Source of the DNA: Corynebacterium sp. HS2168-gen11
Lineage (GTDB): Bacteria; Actinomycetota; Actinomycetes; Mycobacteriales; Mycobacteriaceae
Assembly: GCF_024834075.1 (NCBI RefSeq)
Contig: NZ_JANUXR010000005.1
Coordinates: 114,428-178,427, forward strand
Length of the DNA stretch: 64,000 nucleotides
Direction: 5' to 3'
The position numbers and the translations under genes are program-made. A model generated the notes under the pieces. The model was not told the origin of the DNA. It saw only the letters and a program-made list of their open reading frames with translations, and searched no databases. This document shows, in pieces, positions 1 through 10,800 of this stretch (position 1 is the stretch's first letter; every line of letters starts with the position of its first letter).

Positions 1-740
1 AGAAAAAGGAAAATACTCGTCACAATCCAGTAGCTGCAAGTCCTACGGTCACTGTTGGTGCTCAGGTTCCAGCAGCTCGCACTGGTATTGCAAATGCCGA
101 CGAGTTGCCTACCACAGCAACGTTTAGCTGGCAGACTCAGCCAGATTTGTCACAGGCAGGTAGCACTTCCGGAATTGTGTTGATCACCTATGCCGATGGT
201 TCGACGACGCGCGTTGAGGTTCGATTCCAGGTGAACGCGAAGCAAACCGTTGCTCCTACAACCAGCAGCAAGACCACTGCTCCTAAGACGACGCCACGCA
301 AAACTACCGCACCTCAAACGAGCAGCGCAAAACCTACCACCACACCGCGCAAAGAACCTGCTCCTACCACCACACCACGCAAGACAACTGCCCCTAAGAC
401 AAGCAGCAAAACTACCGCGCCTAAAACGACGCCACGCAAAACCACTGCACCTCAAACGAGCAGCGCAAAACCTACCACCACACCGCGCAAAGAACCTGCT
501 CCAGCAACCTCGACTGCCACACAAAAACCGGCACCAAAGCCAACCACCTCTCAGCCAACGAAGCAGCAGCCGGTCCCAACTACCAGCAGCACTGCTCCAC
601 AGCCAGGTTCTTCACAGACCACCATCATTACAAGTGTTGTGTCTGTATTGACCGTGCTTGCTGCGATCGTGGCAGCGTTGGTAGGACTGATGCGCAACAA
701 CGTTGGTACGGCATTCAAGCTGGGTAATTTCCGTTTCTAA
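1..740 (+). CDS. C-terminal part of a Rib/YPDG-domain surface protein with a PT-rich stalk
   Basis: The frame is open from the left edge of the window, so the gene starts upstream and only its last ~245 residues are visible. They hold the end of a Rib/alpha-type (YPDG) domain (pattern ATFSWQTQPDLS, then ITYADGSTTRVEV). After it comes a stalk of about 110 residues made of Thr, Pro, Lys, Ala and Ser, then a hydrophobic helix (IITSVVSVLTVLAAIVAALV) and a short tail ending GNFRF. No LPxTG sorting signal precedes the helix, so membrane anchoring is more likely than sortase attachment. Family knowledge: Rib domains occur in adhesins and other extracellular proteins of Gram-positive bacteria. Ligand unknown. 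The start cannot be placed; the first TTG in frame, at 105, lies inside the domain and is not a start. Confidence 0.85.
   Translation, partial: KKENTRHNPVAASPTVTVGAQVPAARTGIANADELPTTATFSWQTQPDLSQAGSTSGIVLITYADGSTTRVEVRFQVNAKQTVAPTTSSKTTAPKTTPRKTTAPQTSSAKPTTTPRKEPAPTTTPRKTTAPKTSSKTTAPKTTPRKTTAPQTSSAKPTTTPRKEPAPATSTATQKPAPKPTTSQPTKQQPVPTTSSTAPQPGSSQTTIITSVVSVLTVLAAIVAALVGLMRNNVGTAFKLGNFRF
264..502 (+). repeat. Direct repeat of 46 codons in the stalk
   Basis: Bases 264-364 recur at 402-502 with an offset of 138 bp (46 codons). The last 36 bases of the two copies are identical. Shorter units of the type TTPRKTTAP and KPTTTPRKEPAP build each copy. Such repeats let the stalk change length by recombination or slippage. 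Confidence 0.85.
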
Positions 741-846
741 GCGCAGATTGCAGCACTACGATTGCCAGCAATTTCGCGTAAGTAAGTATTACAATTACAT
801 ATCTGCATGTCATACGCACTATTTGTAATAGTTGCAAGCGCATTCG

Positions 847-889
847 CCCCTCAGGTGTTCACGAACTGAACGAACCCCTGAGGGGTTTT
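847..889 (+). terminator. Rho-independent terminator after the Rib-domain gene
   Basis: CCCCTCAGG at 847-855 pairs perfectly with CCTGAGGGG at 877-885 and is followed by TTTTA. It lies about 105 bp after the stop codon. Confidence 0.85.
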
Positions 890-974
890 ACATTACATGG
901 GAAATTACATGGGTGTAAGTAATCCCACGTTTTCTACATATAGCCCCTCATACTCACACAATGACATCAGACAA

Positions 975-1026
975 CCACAATATATAGAAAAGACAATCGT
1001 CTAAATCTACATATCTAGTAGATTTA
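975..1026 (+). promoter_or_regulatory. Candidate tandem NrdR boxes and inverted repeat before nrdD
   Basis: The 16-mer at 975-990 (CCACAATATATAGAAA) matches the NrdR consensus ACACWATATATWGWGT at 13 of 16 positions. A second, weaker match (9 of 16) lies exactly 31 bp further on, at 1006-1021, which is the usual phasing of paired NrdR boxes. The second site sits in a perfect inverted repeat, TAAATCTAC at 1002-1010 against GTAGATTTA at 1018-1026. Assignment to NrdR is inference; another anaerobic regulator could use the inverted repeat. Confidence 0.5.
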
Positions 1027-1049
1027 CCATCTGTCCGAGGTCTAATCTT

Positions 1050-2825
1050 TTGCTCATGAGCAACATGAATATCGATTCCTATCTCACTCGCGCCGACTGG
1101 CGAGTGAATGCGAATGCAAACCAGGATTATTCCTTAGGCGGCATGATTCTAAATACAGCTGGCCGCGAAATCGCAAACTATTGGCTTGATGAGGTCTTTT
1201 CCCCTGAAGCAGGTCTCGCCCACCGTGATGGCGCTCTCCACATTCACGACCTCGATATGCTTTCGGGCTATTGCGCCGGCTGGTCGCTCCGCTCGTTGCT
1301 AGAAGAAGGCTTCGGTGGCATTCGCGGTGCGATTTCTTCTGCTCCGCCAAAGCATTTCAGCTCTGCTTGCGGCCAAGTGGTCAATTTCCTTGGCACCTTA
1401 CAAAATGAATGGGCTGGCGCTCAAGCTTTCAGTTCCTTCGATACCTACATGGCGCCGTTTGTCCGTCTGGACAATCTCACCTACGAACAGGTCTACCAAA
1501 ACCTGCAGGAAATGGTCTTCAATCTCAACGTGCCTTCTCGTTGGGGCAGCCAAACGCCATTTACCAATCTCACCTTTGATCTGCACTGCCCAGATGATCT
1601 GCGCGATCATTATCCATTCATCGGCGGCGAGATGGTCGATTTCACCTACGGCGAACTCCAAGCCGAGATGGACATGATCAACAAGGCTTTTACGGCAGTG
1701 CTCACAGAAGGCGATGCGCTTGGGCGACCTTTTACCTTCCCAATCCCAACCTATAACATCACAAAAGATTTCGATTGGGATAGCCCAATTACCGAGGCAA
1801 TCTTTGAAATGTCCGCCAAATACGGCCTGGCATATTTCCAAAACTTCATCAATTCTGATCTTGACCCTGGCATGATCCGCTCGATGTGCTGCCGGTTGCA
1901 GTTGGATCTGCGCGAACTGCTCAAACGCGGAAATGGTTTGTTTGGCTCGGCAGAACTAACCGGCTCGATCGGTGTAGTCACATTAAACTGCGCCCGCCTA
2001 GGATACCTCCACGCCGGTGATCCACAAGCCCTGATCAGCGCGGTAGATTCCTTAATAGATATTGCCATTGATACCCTCGAACGCCGCCGGGTCTTCGTCG
2101 CAAAGCAAATCGATGCCGGCTTATATCCGTACACCAAGCGCTGGTTGCCGAGCCTGGATAACCATTTCTCGACGATCGGCGTCAATGGTTGTAATGAAAT
2201 GGTGCGCAATTTCTTTGGCGACACCAAAGACATCACCACCGCAGAGGGCAAGCAATTTGTAGTTGACCTGCTCGAACACATCAATGCTCGCTTAATGCAA
2301 GCTCAGGAGGACACCGGCCACCTGTATAACCTCGAGGCCACCCCGGCTGAGGGCACTACTTACCGGTTTGCCAAGGAGGACGCGGCGCGGTATCCAGATA
2401 TTCTTCAAGCGGGCGTCCCGGAGCATCCGTACTACACCAATTCTTCCCAGCTGCCGGTATCTTATACCCCTGATCCGTTTGCGGCCTTAGAGCATCAGGA
2501 GCAATTGCAGCAGCAATACACCGGTGGCACAGTGCTGCATCTGTACATGGGTGCGGCGATGAGCGACGGCAAGGCTTGTGCAAAATTGGTGCGCCGCGCG
2601 TTGGAGAATTACCGACTGCCATATATTACGATCACGCCAACGTATTCGATTTGCCCTGAACACGGCTATATCAGCGGCGAGCATCATAGCTGTCCGCAGT
2701 GCGGGTCGACGACCGAGGTTTGGACTCGGGTGATGGGATATTTCCGTCCGGTTCATAGCTTCAACGTGGGCAAAAAGGGCGAGTTTGCCGAGCGCACCTA
2801 CTTCGATGAAGCCCTCATCTCCTAG
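1050..2825 (+). CDS. nrdD: Anaerobic ribonucleoside-triphosphate reductase (class III)
   Basis: Glycyl-radical enzyme that reduces ribonucleoside triphosphates to deoxy forms without oxygen. The catalytic barrel reads as a typical NrdD (HRDGALHIHDLDMLSGYCAGWSL early on; NLNVPSRWGSQTPFTN). The C-terminus has a Zn-binding cluster (CPEHGY...CPQCGS) and the radical loop RVMGYF with Gly at about residue 563. At 591 residues it is shorter than the ~700-residue enzymes because no N-terminal ATP-cone precedes the catalytic domain. The start is uncertain: TTG 1050 has GAGG nine bases upstream, and ATG 1056 and ATG 1065 also fit. It overlaps nrdG at its 3' end, so the two form an operon activated by NrdG and probably repressed by NrdR. 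Confidence 0.95.
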   Translation: MLMSNMNIDSYLTRADWRVNANANQDYSLGGMILNTAGREIANYWLDEVFSPEAGLAHRDGALHIHDLDMLSGYCAGWSLRSLLEEGFGGIRGAISSAPPKHFSSACGQVVNFLGTLQNEWAGAQAFSSFDTYMAPFVRLDNLTYEQVYQNLQEMVFNLNVPSRWGSQTPFTNLTFDLHCPDDLRDHYPFIGGEMVDFTYGELQAEMDMINKAFTAVLTEGDALGRPFTFPIPTYNITKDFDWDSPITEAIFEMSAKYGLAYFQNFINSDLDPGMIRSMCCRLQLDLRELLKRGNGLFGSAELTGSIGVVTLNCARLGYLHAGDPQALISAVDSLIDIAIDTLERRRVFVAKQIDAGLYPYTKRWLPSLDNHFSTIGVNGCNEMVRNFFGDTKDITTAEGKQFVVDLLEHINARLMQAQEDTGHLYNLEATPAEGTTYRFAKEDAARYPDILQAGVPEHPYYTNSSQLPVSYTPDPFAALEHQEQLQQQYTGGTVLHLYMGAAMSDGKACAKLVRRALENYRLPYITITPTYSICPEHGYISGEHHSCPQCGSTTEVWTRVMGYFRPVHSFNVGKKGEFAERTYFDEALIS

Positions 2826-3456
2826 CCTGCCAATCGCTGGCATTATCCCATTTTCCGCAACCGACTGGCCAGGCAATATCACAGTGAGCATCTTTACCCA
2901 AGGATGCCCACTGCGCTGCGGGTATTGCCACAATCCGACTTTGCAGCCAATGCGTCCAACCACGCTGACGCTTGACGACGCTTTGCTGGTGGCACAATCT
3001 CGGCGGACACTCATTGATGGGGTGGTCATATCAGGGGGTGAACCTCTGATGCACGCGGGATTACCTGCGGCAATTGCCAAGCTTCATGCTGCTGGTTTTG
3101 CCGTTGGGCTGCACACTTCGGGATTTTCGCCAGCCAAGATTCGTACGCTTGTGGCAAGCCCTGCGACCACGCCTGATTGGATCGGCTTGGATATTAAGGC
3201 AATGCCGCAAGATATGGAACTTGTGATTCAGCGTCCGGGCCATATCGGCAATCGGGTGTGGGAATCCTTGGCGATTCTGCAAGCAGCCGAGGTGGATTTA
3301 CAAGTGCGCACAACTGTGTGGTCGCCAAGTCCGGTGCAACGTCATCTTGACCAGCTGATAGAGAAGGTCAAAGGATATGGTTTGCAGCTCGTGGTACAGC
3401 AAGCACGGGATGCGAACGGAAATCCGTGGCATCCGGAATCTATGGCATCTGCGTAG
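2806..3456 (+). CDS. nrdG: Anaerobic ribonucleotide reductase activating protein (radical SAM)
   Basis: Radical-SAM activase that installs the glycyl radical in NrdD. The 4Fe-4S motif CPLRCGYC (CX3CX2C) lies near residue 30, followed by a GGEP-type SAM-binding motif (ISGGEPLMH). About 216 residues. I chose ATG 2806, which overlaps the end of nrdD by 20 bp. The frame is open to ATG 2785, but the extra seven residues add nothing recognisable. Coupled translation with nrdD is likely. Confidence 0.93.
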   Translation: MKPSSPSLPIAGIIPFSATDWPGNITVSIFTQGCPLRCGYCHNPTLQPMRPTTLTLDDALLVAQSRRTLIDGVVISGGEPLMHAGLPAAIAKLHAAGFAVGLHTSGFSPAKIRTLVASPATTPDWIGLDIKAMPQDMELVIQRPGHIGNRVWESLAILQAAEVDLQVRTTVWSPSPVQRHLDQLIEKVKGYGLQLVVQQARDANGNPWHPESMASA

Positions 3457-3597
3457 GACAAGGGGCACCTGCGTCAGTGTTTGCTGCGAGGCTGGGGTGT
3501 CAGCCGGCGCTGCACTCCACGCTGAGCTGCGGTGCACCCGGGCAGCACGCCCACACCTCGCTCCCACCCCACACTCACCGCAATCCGTTTTCAAACC

Positions 3598-3640
3598 AAA
3601 AGCCGCCACCTCCTTGTTTCAGGAGCTGGCGGCTTTTGTT
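3598..3640. terminator. Bidirectional terminator between nrdG and rpoC
   Basis: AAAAGCCGCCA at 3598-3608 pairs with TGGCGGCTTTT at 3627-3637. The A and T runs on either side make it work for nrdG (plus) and for the rpoBC transcript (minus). The 140 bp between nrdG and this hairpin show no gene. Confidence 0.9.
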
Positions 3641-3691
3641 ATCTACTGCAGACCGTATTAGAAGAAATTGCGGGTTCTACTCATACGTTGC

Positions 3692-6600
3692 TTAGAGTTC
3701 GAAGGCCTCATCCAATGGCACAGATGCGCCGGTGAAGTCTCCGAATCCATCGTCACCATAGATGGAATCACCATAGGTTGGGATGGAGTATGCAGCATTG
3801 CGAGCAGCCTCGGTTGGCTTCACTGCGATGTTGCGGTAACGCGCAATACCGGTACCAGCTGGGATCAGCTTACCGATGATCACGTTTTCCTTCAGACCGA
3901 TGAGCTTATCGGAACGCTTGTTGATGGCAGCGTCGGTAAGCACACGAGTGGTCTCCTGGAAGGATGCAGCGGACAACCATGATTCGGTAGCCAAGGAAGC
4001 CTTGGTAATACCCATGATCTCACTGCGCAGTTCGGCTGGCTGACCGCCGGAAGCCAAAGCTTCTGCGTTGGCTGCCTTTGCTTCTGCCAGATCCACCAAG
4101 GTACCTGGGAGGAACTCGGTGGTACCAGATTCAATCACGGTACCGCGACGCAGCATCTGGCGGATGATGATTTCGATGTGTTTATCGTGGATAGCCACAC
4201 CCTGTGCGCGGTAAACCGCTTGCACTTCATCAACGAGGTGCTGTTCGACACCACGACGACCCAGAATTTCCAGAACGTCATGCGGATCAGCAGGACCACG
4301 CAGCAAACGATCGCCAACTTCGAGGTGATCGCCTTCCTGAATGGTGCGCTCAATGTATGCACCAGGAGTCGAGCTCATTGGTACCTTGACATTTGCCAAA
4401 CCTTGACGCTTCGACAGCTTCTCGTAGATGACATCATCAGAGCCATCATCTGGCGTAATGGTCAGCGTGTAGAAGTTGCCTTCGTCTTCGAGGTGGACCG
4501 TACCTGCAACAGAGGCAATTGGTGCACGGTTCTTTGGAACACGTGCCTCGAAAAGCTCCTGCACACGAGGCAGACCACCGGTAATGTCGCCACCGACACC
4601 ACCCTGGTGGAAGGTACGCATGGTCAGCTGGGTACCAGGCTCACCAATGGACTGTGCAGCCACAATACCAACAGCTTCGCCAATATCAACTTGCTTACCG
4701 GATGCCATGGAAATGCCGTAGCACTTCGCGCACACACCGGTTGCGGTCTGACAGGTCAAAACAGAGCGAACCTTGACTTCGGTCACGCCAGCTTCAACCA
4801 GCTTTGCGACGAGGGCATCAGAGAGATACGCGCCAGCTTCAGCCAGTACTTCCTCACCTTGCTTCACATCGATGCTGAGTGCACGGCCATGAACTGAGGT
4901 TTCGATCAGGCTGTGAGCGCTAAAGCCGGTGACATTGCCGTCGGCGTCCTTGACAGGAACTGCCACTGGCACCTTAATGCCAAGACGGGTTTCACAGTCT
5001 TCTTCACGCACGATAACGTCCTGGGCCACGTCCACCAGACGACGGGTGAGGTAACCCGAGTCAGCGGTACGCAGTGCGGTATCGGCCAGACCCTTACGGG
5101 AACCGTGGGAGTTGTTGAAGTACTCCAACACCGACAGACCTTCACGGAAGGAGGTCTTAATTGGGCGGGTAATGTACTCACCACGTGAGTTCACAACCAT
5201 GCCCTTCATGCCGGCCAAGGTCCAGATCTGACGCATGTTACCAGCAGCACCAGACTTCACGATCATTGGAATTGGGTTGTCGTCTGGATACAGATCCTCG
5301 ACTGCCTTACCGATTTCATCGGTGGCATTCTTCCACAATTCCACGAGGCGATCGTAGCGCTCGCGCTCGGTGAGAGCACCCTGCTCCCAGTACTTGCGCT
5401 CCACCTTGCGGGCTTCGAGCTCGTACTTTTCCAGACGCTCGTCTTTGTCGTCCAAAACCAAAACGTCAGACATTGCAATGGTCACACCAGAACGAGTTGC
5501 CCAGTAGAAACCTGCGTCTTTCATCTTGTCCATGGTCTGTGCAACGGTGATCATTGGGTACTTAGCAGCAAGGTCATTAATGACGTCGCCGAGCATGATC
5601 TTGTCGCTGCCGCCGCCCTTACGAACCATCACACCTTCAAGGTATGGATAGTTCCAAGGCAACAACTCGTTGAAGTAGATACGACCCAAGGTGGTATCTG
5701 CCAACCAGGTTTGACCCTTTTCCCAACCTTCTGGGAACTGCTCAGCTTCAATATCTGCAGGTGGACGCAGGTGCGAAATACGTACCTTAATCTTTGCTTG
5801 CAGACCAAGCTCATGACGGTCATAGGCCATAATTGCTTCTGCTACTGAGGAGTACACGCCAGTTGCAGGGCCTTCGGAAGTTGCAGGCTTGTATGCGCCC
5901 TTGCCACCGAATTCATGCTCTGCCTTGTCCATGGTCAGGTAGTAAAGACCGGTCACCATGTCCAGACGAGGCATTGCCAATGGCTTACCCGATGCAGGCG
6001 AAAGAATGTTATTCGATGCCAGCATCAAGATGCGTGCTTCTGCTTGTGCTTCAGCAGACAGTGGCAGGTGCACAGCCATCTGGTCACCGTCGAAGTCAGC
6101 GTTGAAAGCTTCGCAGGCAAGTGGGTGCAGCTGAATTGCTTTACCTTCGATGAGCTTTGGCTCAAAGGCCTGGATACCCAAGCGGTGCAGGGTTGGTGCA
6201 CGGTTGAGCATCACTGGGTGCTGTGCAATGGCTTCTTCCAGCACGTCCCAAACCTCTGGGCGCTGACGCTCAACCATGCGCTTTGCCGATTTAATGTTCT
6301 GGGCATAATCGTTTTCGACCAGACGCTTCATCACGAATGGCTTGAACAATTCCAGTGCCATCAGTTTTGGCAAACCGCACTCGTGCAGCTTCAACTGTGG
6401 ACCAACGATAATAACCGAACGGCCCGAGTAGTCAACACGCTTACCCAGCAGGTTCTGGCGGAAACGACCCTGCTTACCCTTGAGCAGATCGCTCAGGGAC
6501 TTCAGTGGGCGGTTACCAGGACCGGTAACTGGACGACCGCGACGACCATTATCAAACAGTGCGTCAACGGATTCCTGCAACATGCGCTTCTCGTTGTTCA

Positions 6601-7699
6601 CGATAATTTCTGGTGCACCCAGATCAATCATGCGCTTGAGGCGGTTGTTGCGGTTAATCACACGACGATAGAGGTCGTTGAGGTCAGAGGTTGCGAAGCG
6701 ACCACCGTCGAGCTGCACCATTGGGCGCAACTCTGGTGGAATCACTGGAATGCAGTCGAGCACCATACCAGCTGGATCGTTGCCAGAACGCTGGAAGGCT
6801 GCAACAACCTTCAGGCGCTTCAAGGCACGCATCTTCTTTTGACCCTTGCCTTCATTGATGATGGTGCGCAGCTCTTCAGCTTCAGCATCCAAATCAAAGT
6901 TGCGGATCAAGGTTTGGATAGCTTCTGCACCCATACCACCGGTGAAGTAATCTTCGTAGCGGTCAACCAGCTCTTCGTAGATGTTATCGTCGATAATCAT
7001 CTGCTTTGGAGCAAGCTTGATAAAGGTTTGCCACACTTCGTCCAGGCGTGCGATTTCTCGCTCAGAACGCTCACGAATGTGCTGCATTTCTTTATCAGCT
7101 GCGTTTTGCACCTTGCGGCGAGCATCAGCTTTCGCACCAGCAGCTTCGAGTTCTGCTAAGTCCTCTTCCAGCTTTTGTGCACGCTCTGCGATCTCTGAAT
7201 CGGCATCAGCCTCAACGTCTTTCTTCTCCAAAAGCATTTCTGCTTCCAAAGTGGTCAGATCGTTATGGCGTGCTTCTTCATCAACGCTGGTGATGATATT
7301 GGCAGCAAAGTAAATAATGCGCTCAAGATCTTTTGGCGCAAGATCAAGCAGGTAGCCCAAACGAGATGGAACACCCTTGAAGTACCAAATGTGGGTCACT
7401 GGAGCGGCAAGCTCAATATGGCCCATGCGCTCGCGGCGTACCTTCGACTTTGTGACTTCAACGCCACATCGTTCACAGATAATGCCCTTATAGCGCACGC
7501 GCTTGTACTTACCACAAGCACATTCCCAGTCACGCGTTGGACCGAAAATACGCTCACAGAATAGACCGTCCTTCTCAGGCTTTAAGGTACGGTAGTTAAT
7601 TGTCTCCGGCTTTTTAACCTCACCTTTTGACCAACGACGAATGTCGTCGGCAGTGGCCAGGCCAATGCGGAGCTCTTCGAAGAAGTTTACGTCGAGCAC
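3692..7699 (-). CDS. rpoC: DNA-directed RNA polymerase subunit beta'
   Basis: Largest catalytic subunit of RNA polymerase, 1335 residues. It has the N-terminal zinc site ([20 protein letters not shown]), the invariant active-site motif [12 protein letters not shown] that binds catalytic Mg, the actinobacterial insertion of acidic and basic helices after residue ~150, the bridge-helix and trigger-loop region and the second zinc site ([13 protein letters not shown]). It starts with GTG at 7699 behind AAGGGAG. It lies 105 bp downstream of rpoB, so the two are cotranscribed, with a folded spacer between them. Confidence 0.99.
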   Translation of the reverse strand: MLDVNFFEELRIGLATADDIRRWSKGEVKKPETINYRTLKPEKDGLFCERIFGPTRDWECACGKYKRVRYKGIICERCGVEVTKSKVRRERMGHIELAAPVTHIWYFKGVPSRLGYLLDLAPKDLERIIYFAANIITSVDEEARHNDLTTLEAEMLLEKKDVEADADSEIAERAQKLEEDLAELEAAGAKADARRKVQNAADKEMQHIRERSEREIARLDEVWQTFIKLAPKQMIIDDNIYEELVDRYEDYFTGGMGAEAIQTLIRNFDLDAEAEELRTIINEGKGQKKMRALKRLKVVAAFQRSGNDPAGMVLDCIPVIPPELRPMVQLDGGRFATSDLNDLYRRVINRNNRLKRMIDLGAPEIIVNNEKRMLQESVDALFDNGRRGRPVTGPGNRPLKSLSDLLKGKQGRFRQNLLGKRVDYSGRSVIIVGPQLKLHECGLPKLMALELFKPFVMKRLVENDYAQNIKSAKRMVERQRPEVWDVLEEAIAQHPVMLNRAPTLHRLGIQAFEPKLIEGKAIQLHPLACEAFNADFDGDQMAVHLPLSAEAQAEARILMLASNNILSPASGKPLAMPRLDMVTGLYYLTMDKAEHEFGGKGAYKPATSEGPATGVYSSVAEAIMAYDRHELGLQAKIKVRISHLRPPADIEAEQFPEGWEKGQTWLADTTLGRIYFNELLPWNYPYLEGVMVRKGGGSDKIMLGDVINDLAAKYPMITVAQTMDKMKDAGFYWATRSGVTIAMSDVLVLDDKDERLEKYELEARKVERKYWEQGALTERERYDRLVELWKNATDEIGKAVEDLYPDDNPIPMIVKSGAAGNMRQIWTLAGMKGMVVNSRGEYITRPIKTSFREGLSVLEYFNNSHGSRKGLADTALRTADSGYLTRRLVDVAQDVIVREEDCETRLGIKVPVAVPVKDADGNVTGFSAHSLIETSVHGRALSIDVKQGEEVLAEAGAYLSDALVAKLVEAGVTEVKVRSVLTCQTATGVCAKCYGISMASGKQVDIGEAVGIVAAQSIGEPGTQLTMRTFHQGGVGGDITGGLPRVQELFEARVPKNRAPIASVAGTVHLEDEGNFYTLTITPDDGSDDVIYEKLSKRQGLANVKVPMSSTPGAYIERTIQEGDHLEVGDRLLRGPADPHDVLEILGRRGVEQHLVDEVQAVYRAQGVAIHDKHIEIIIRQMLRRGTVIESGTTEFLPGTLVDLAEAKAANAEALASGGQPAELRSEIMGITKASLATESWLSAASFQETTRVLTDAAINKRSDKLIGLKENVIIGKLIPAGTGIARYRNIAVKPTEAARNAAYSIPTYGDSIYGDDGFGDFTGASVPLDEAFEL

Positions 7700-7744
7700 G
7701 TAACTCCCTTTCCGTAGAAGTTGTTGTTACTAGTTACATTCCGC

Positions 7745-7794
7745 CTGCTTTGCGACGCCCACCTGGAGGGGTTCCTCCGAGCGTCGAAAAGCAG
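7745..7794 (-). other. Nested hairpin in the rpoB-rpoC spacer
   Basis: CTGCTTTGCGACGC (7745-7758) pairs with GCGTCGAAAAGCAG (7781-7794) with a single mismatch. Inside it GGAGG (7765-7769) pairs with CCTCC (7774-7778). There is no T-run after it, so it is not an ordinary terminator. The arms are two copies of the dispersed GCTTNNCGACG motif. Possible roles: RNase processing or mRNA stabilisation between rpoB and rpoC. Confidence 0.7.
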
Positions 7795-7804
7795 ACCTGG
7801 CAGA

Positions 7805-10800
7805 TTAGGCAATATCAGCGTCTGAGCGTTCGTCGCGGCTTAAGTTAATGCCCATGGAGGCACCAGCCTGGTCGAACTCGTCATCGTCTGAGCCAGAAAG
7901 CTCCATCGGCGTACCGTCGGCGGAAAGGACTTCCACGTTCAGGCACAGCGACTGCAGCTCCTTGAGCAAGACCTTGAAGGACTCAGGAATACCTGGGTCT
8001 GGAATGTTCTCGCCCTTGACAATTGCCTCGTACACCTTCACACGACCAACAACGTCGTCAGACTTGATGGTCAAAAGCTCTTGGAGGGTATATGCAGCAC
8101 CGTAAGCTTGCATTGCCCACACTTCCATCTCACCGAAGCGCTGGCCACCGAACTGGGCCTTACCACCAAGTGGCTGCTGGGTAATCATGGAGTATGGACC
8201 GGTTGAACGAGCGTGAATCTTCTCGTCAACCAGGTGGTGCAGCTTCAGGATGTACATGTAACCAACGGAAACTGGGTATGGGAATGGTTCGCCGGAACGA
8301 CCGTCGAACAGCATCGCCTTACCTTCTTCGTTGACCATAACCTCGCCATCACGGTTTGGACGGGAGTTACGCAGCAGGCCTGCAAGTTCTTCGTTGGAAG
8401 CACCGTCGAATACCGGCGTTGCCGTCAACGAACCTGGAGCAACATCGTAGAGTTCCTCTGGCAGGGTTTGCAGCAGTTGTGCGTTGGCAGGATCTTCGGT
8501 ATCGATCTTCCAACCAGCAGCTGCCAACCAACCCAAGTGCACTTCGAGCACCTGGCCGATGTTCATACGACGTGGCACACCGTGGGTGTTCAAGATGATA
8601 TCCACTGGAGTACCGTCTGGTAAGAATGGCATATCTTCTTGTGGCAGAATCTTGCCAACAACACCCTTGTTACCGTGACGACCAGCAAGCTTGTCGCCGT
8701 CCTGGATCTTGCGCTTTTGCGCAACATAGACGCGAATCATTTCATTCACGCCAGGGTTGAGATCATCATCGTCTTCGCGCGAGAAGCGACGAACGCCAAT
8801 GACCTTACCGGTTTCACCGTGTGGCACCTTCATCGAGGTATCGCGAACTTCGCGAGCCTTTTCACCGAAGATAGCGCGCAGCAAGCGCTCTTCTGGGGTC
8901 AGCTCAGTCTCGCCCTTTGGCGTGACCTTACCAACCAAGATGTCGCCGTCACGTACGTCAGCACCGATACGCACGATACCGCGCTCATCGAGGTCTTTCA
9001 GCACGTCTTCGGAAACATTTGGAATTTCACGGGTAATTTCCTCGGCACCAAGCTTGGTGTCGCGGGCATCAATTTCGTGCTCTTCGATGTGAATGGAGGT
9101 CAGCGTATCTTCTTCAACCAAACGCTGGTTCAAAATGATAGCGTCCTCGTAGTTGTGACCTTCCCATGGCATGAATGCCACGAGCAGGTTACGACCCAAG
9201 GCCATTTCACCATTATGGGTACCTGGACCATCTGCAAGCACTTGGCCTTCTTCGACGCGATCGCCGATGCTGACCAGTGGCTTCTGGTTATAGGAGGTAC
9301 CTTGGTTGGTACGCTCGAACTTGCGCAGCAGGTAGGTTTCACGCTTGCCGTCATCAGCCATCACGGTGATGAAATCAGCGGAAAGGTTCTCAACTACACC
9401 AGCATGCTTGTTGATGATCAAGTCACCAGAGTCATATGCAGCACGCAACTCCATACCGGTACCAACCAGTGGCGCTTCAGAACGCACCAGTGGCACAGCC
9501 TGACGCTGCATGTTCGCACCCATCAGGGCACGGTTAGCGTCGTCGTGCTCCAAGAATGGAATCATTGCGGTTGCAACAGAAACCATCTGACGTGGAGAAA
9601 CGTCCATGTAGTCAATTTCTTGACCAGAAACAACCTGAATATCACCGTTCTTCAAACGCACGGTCACACGATCTTCAGTGATCACACCGTTGGCGTCGAA
9701 TTCCGTGTTTGCCTGAGCAACCACGTAGCGGTCTTCCTCATCAGCAGTGAGGTAATCAACCTGGTCGGTCACAACACCGTTGACAACCTTGCGGTATGGC
9801 GTTTCGATGAAACCGAAAGCATTCACACGCGCGTACGAAGCCAAGGAACCGATCAGACCAATGTTTGGACCTTCGGGAGTCTCAATTGGACACATACGAC
9901 CATAGTGGGAAGCGTGAACGTCACGGACTTCAATGCCGGCACGCTCACGTGACAGACCACCTGGGCCCAATGCGGACAAACGACGCTTGTGGGTCAGACC
10001 CGACAAAGAGTTGTTCAAGTCCATGAACTGAGACAACTGCGAGGTTCCGAAGAACTCGCGAATAGCAGCCGAAACTGGACGCACGTTAATCAACGAGGTT
10101 GGGGTGATCGACTCAGCATCTTGGGTGGTCATGCGCTCACGAACCACACGCTCCATGCGGGACAGACCCACACGAACCTGATTTTGAATCAATTCACCAA
10201 CAGTGCGCAGACGACGATTACCAAAGTGGTCAATATCGTCGGTTTCCACTGGAATAACTTCGCCAGTTGGCGAGGTCATCGTGGTTTCACCTACGTGCAG
10301 ACGCACGAGGTATTCGATTGCGGTTGCAATATCTTCCTCGGTGAGGGTCATCAGACCATCATTGTCGCCACCTAAACCGAGCTTGCGGTTTACCTTGTAA
10401 CGACCCACCTTTGCCAAGTCATAGCGCTTCGCACGGAAGAAGGAGTTATCCAGCAAGGATTGTGCAAGGTCACGCGTTGGCTGCTCGCCTGGACGCTGCT
10501 TGCGGTAGATCTCCAACAAAGCCTCATCGGTGTTCGCAACACCATCGGCTTCGAGGGTAGACATCATGATCTCAGAGAAGCCGAAGCGCTCTTGGATCTG
10601 TTCGGTGGTCCAGCCCAATGCCTTTAACAGCACGGTCACTGGCTGACGACGCTTACGGTCAATACGCACACCAACGGTGTCGCGCTTATCGACGTCGAAC
10701 TCCAACCATGCACCACGAGAAGGAATCACCTTCACCGCATGCAGTGGACGCTCGGTCGACTTATCGATCGTCTGGTCGAAATACACACCAGGAGAACGCA

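Larger units (their letters stand above)
741..1049 (+). other. Spacer upstream of nrdD
   Basis: Non-coding. It holds the terminator at 847-889 and, nearer nrdD, an AT-rich stretch with two candidate NrdR boxes. No gene is visible. Confidence 0.6.

Noticed and set aside
150..651. Open frames in other phases across the PT-rich repeats
   Set aside because: They are low-complexity products (Arg/Cys-rich or Pro/Leu/His-rich) of a repetitive coding region.
5915..7159. Plus-strand open frame of 414 codons inside rpoC
   Set aside because: It is antisense to an intact rpoC, is rich in Trp, His, Cys and Gln, and shows no domain or ribosome site.
8639..9952. Plus-strand open frame of 437 codons inside rpoB
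   Set aside because: Antisense shadow of rpoB with the same biased composition; the overlapped rpoB is complete.
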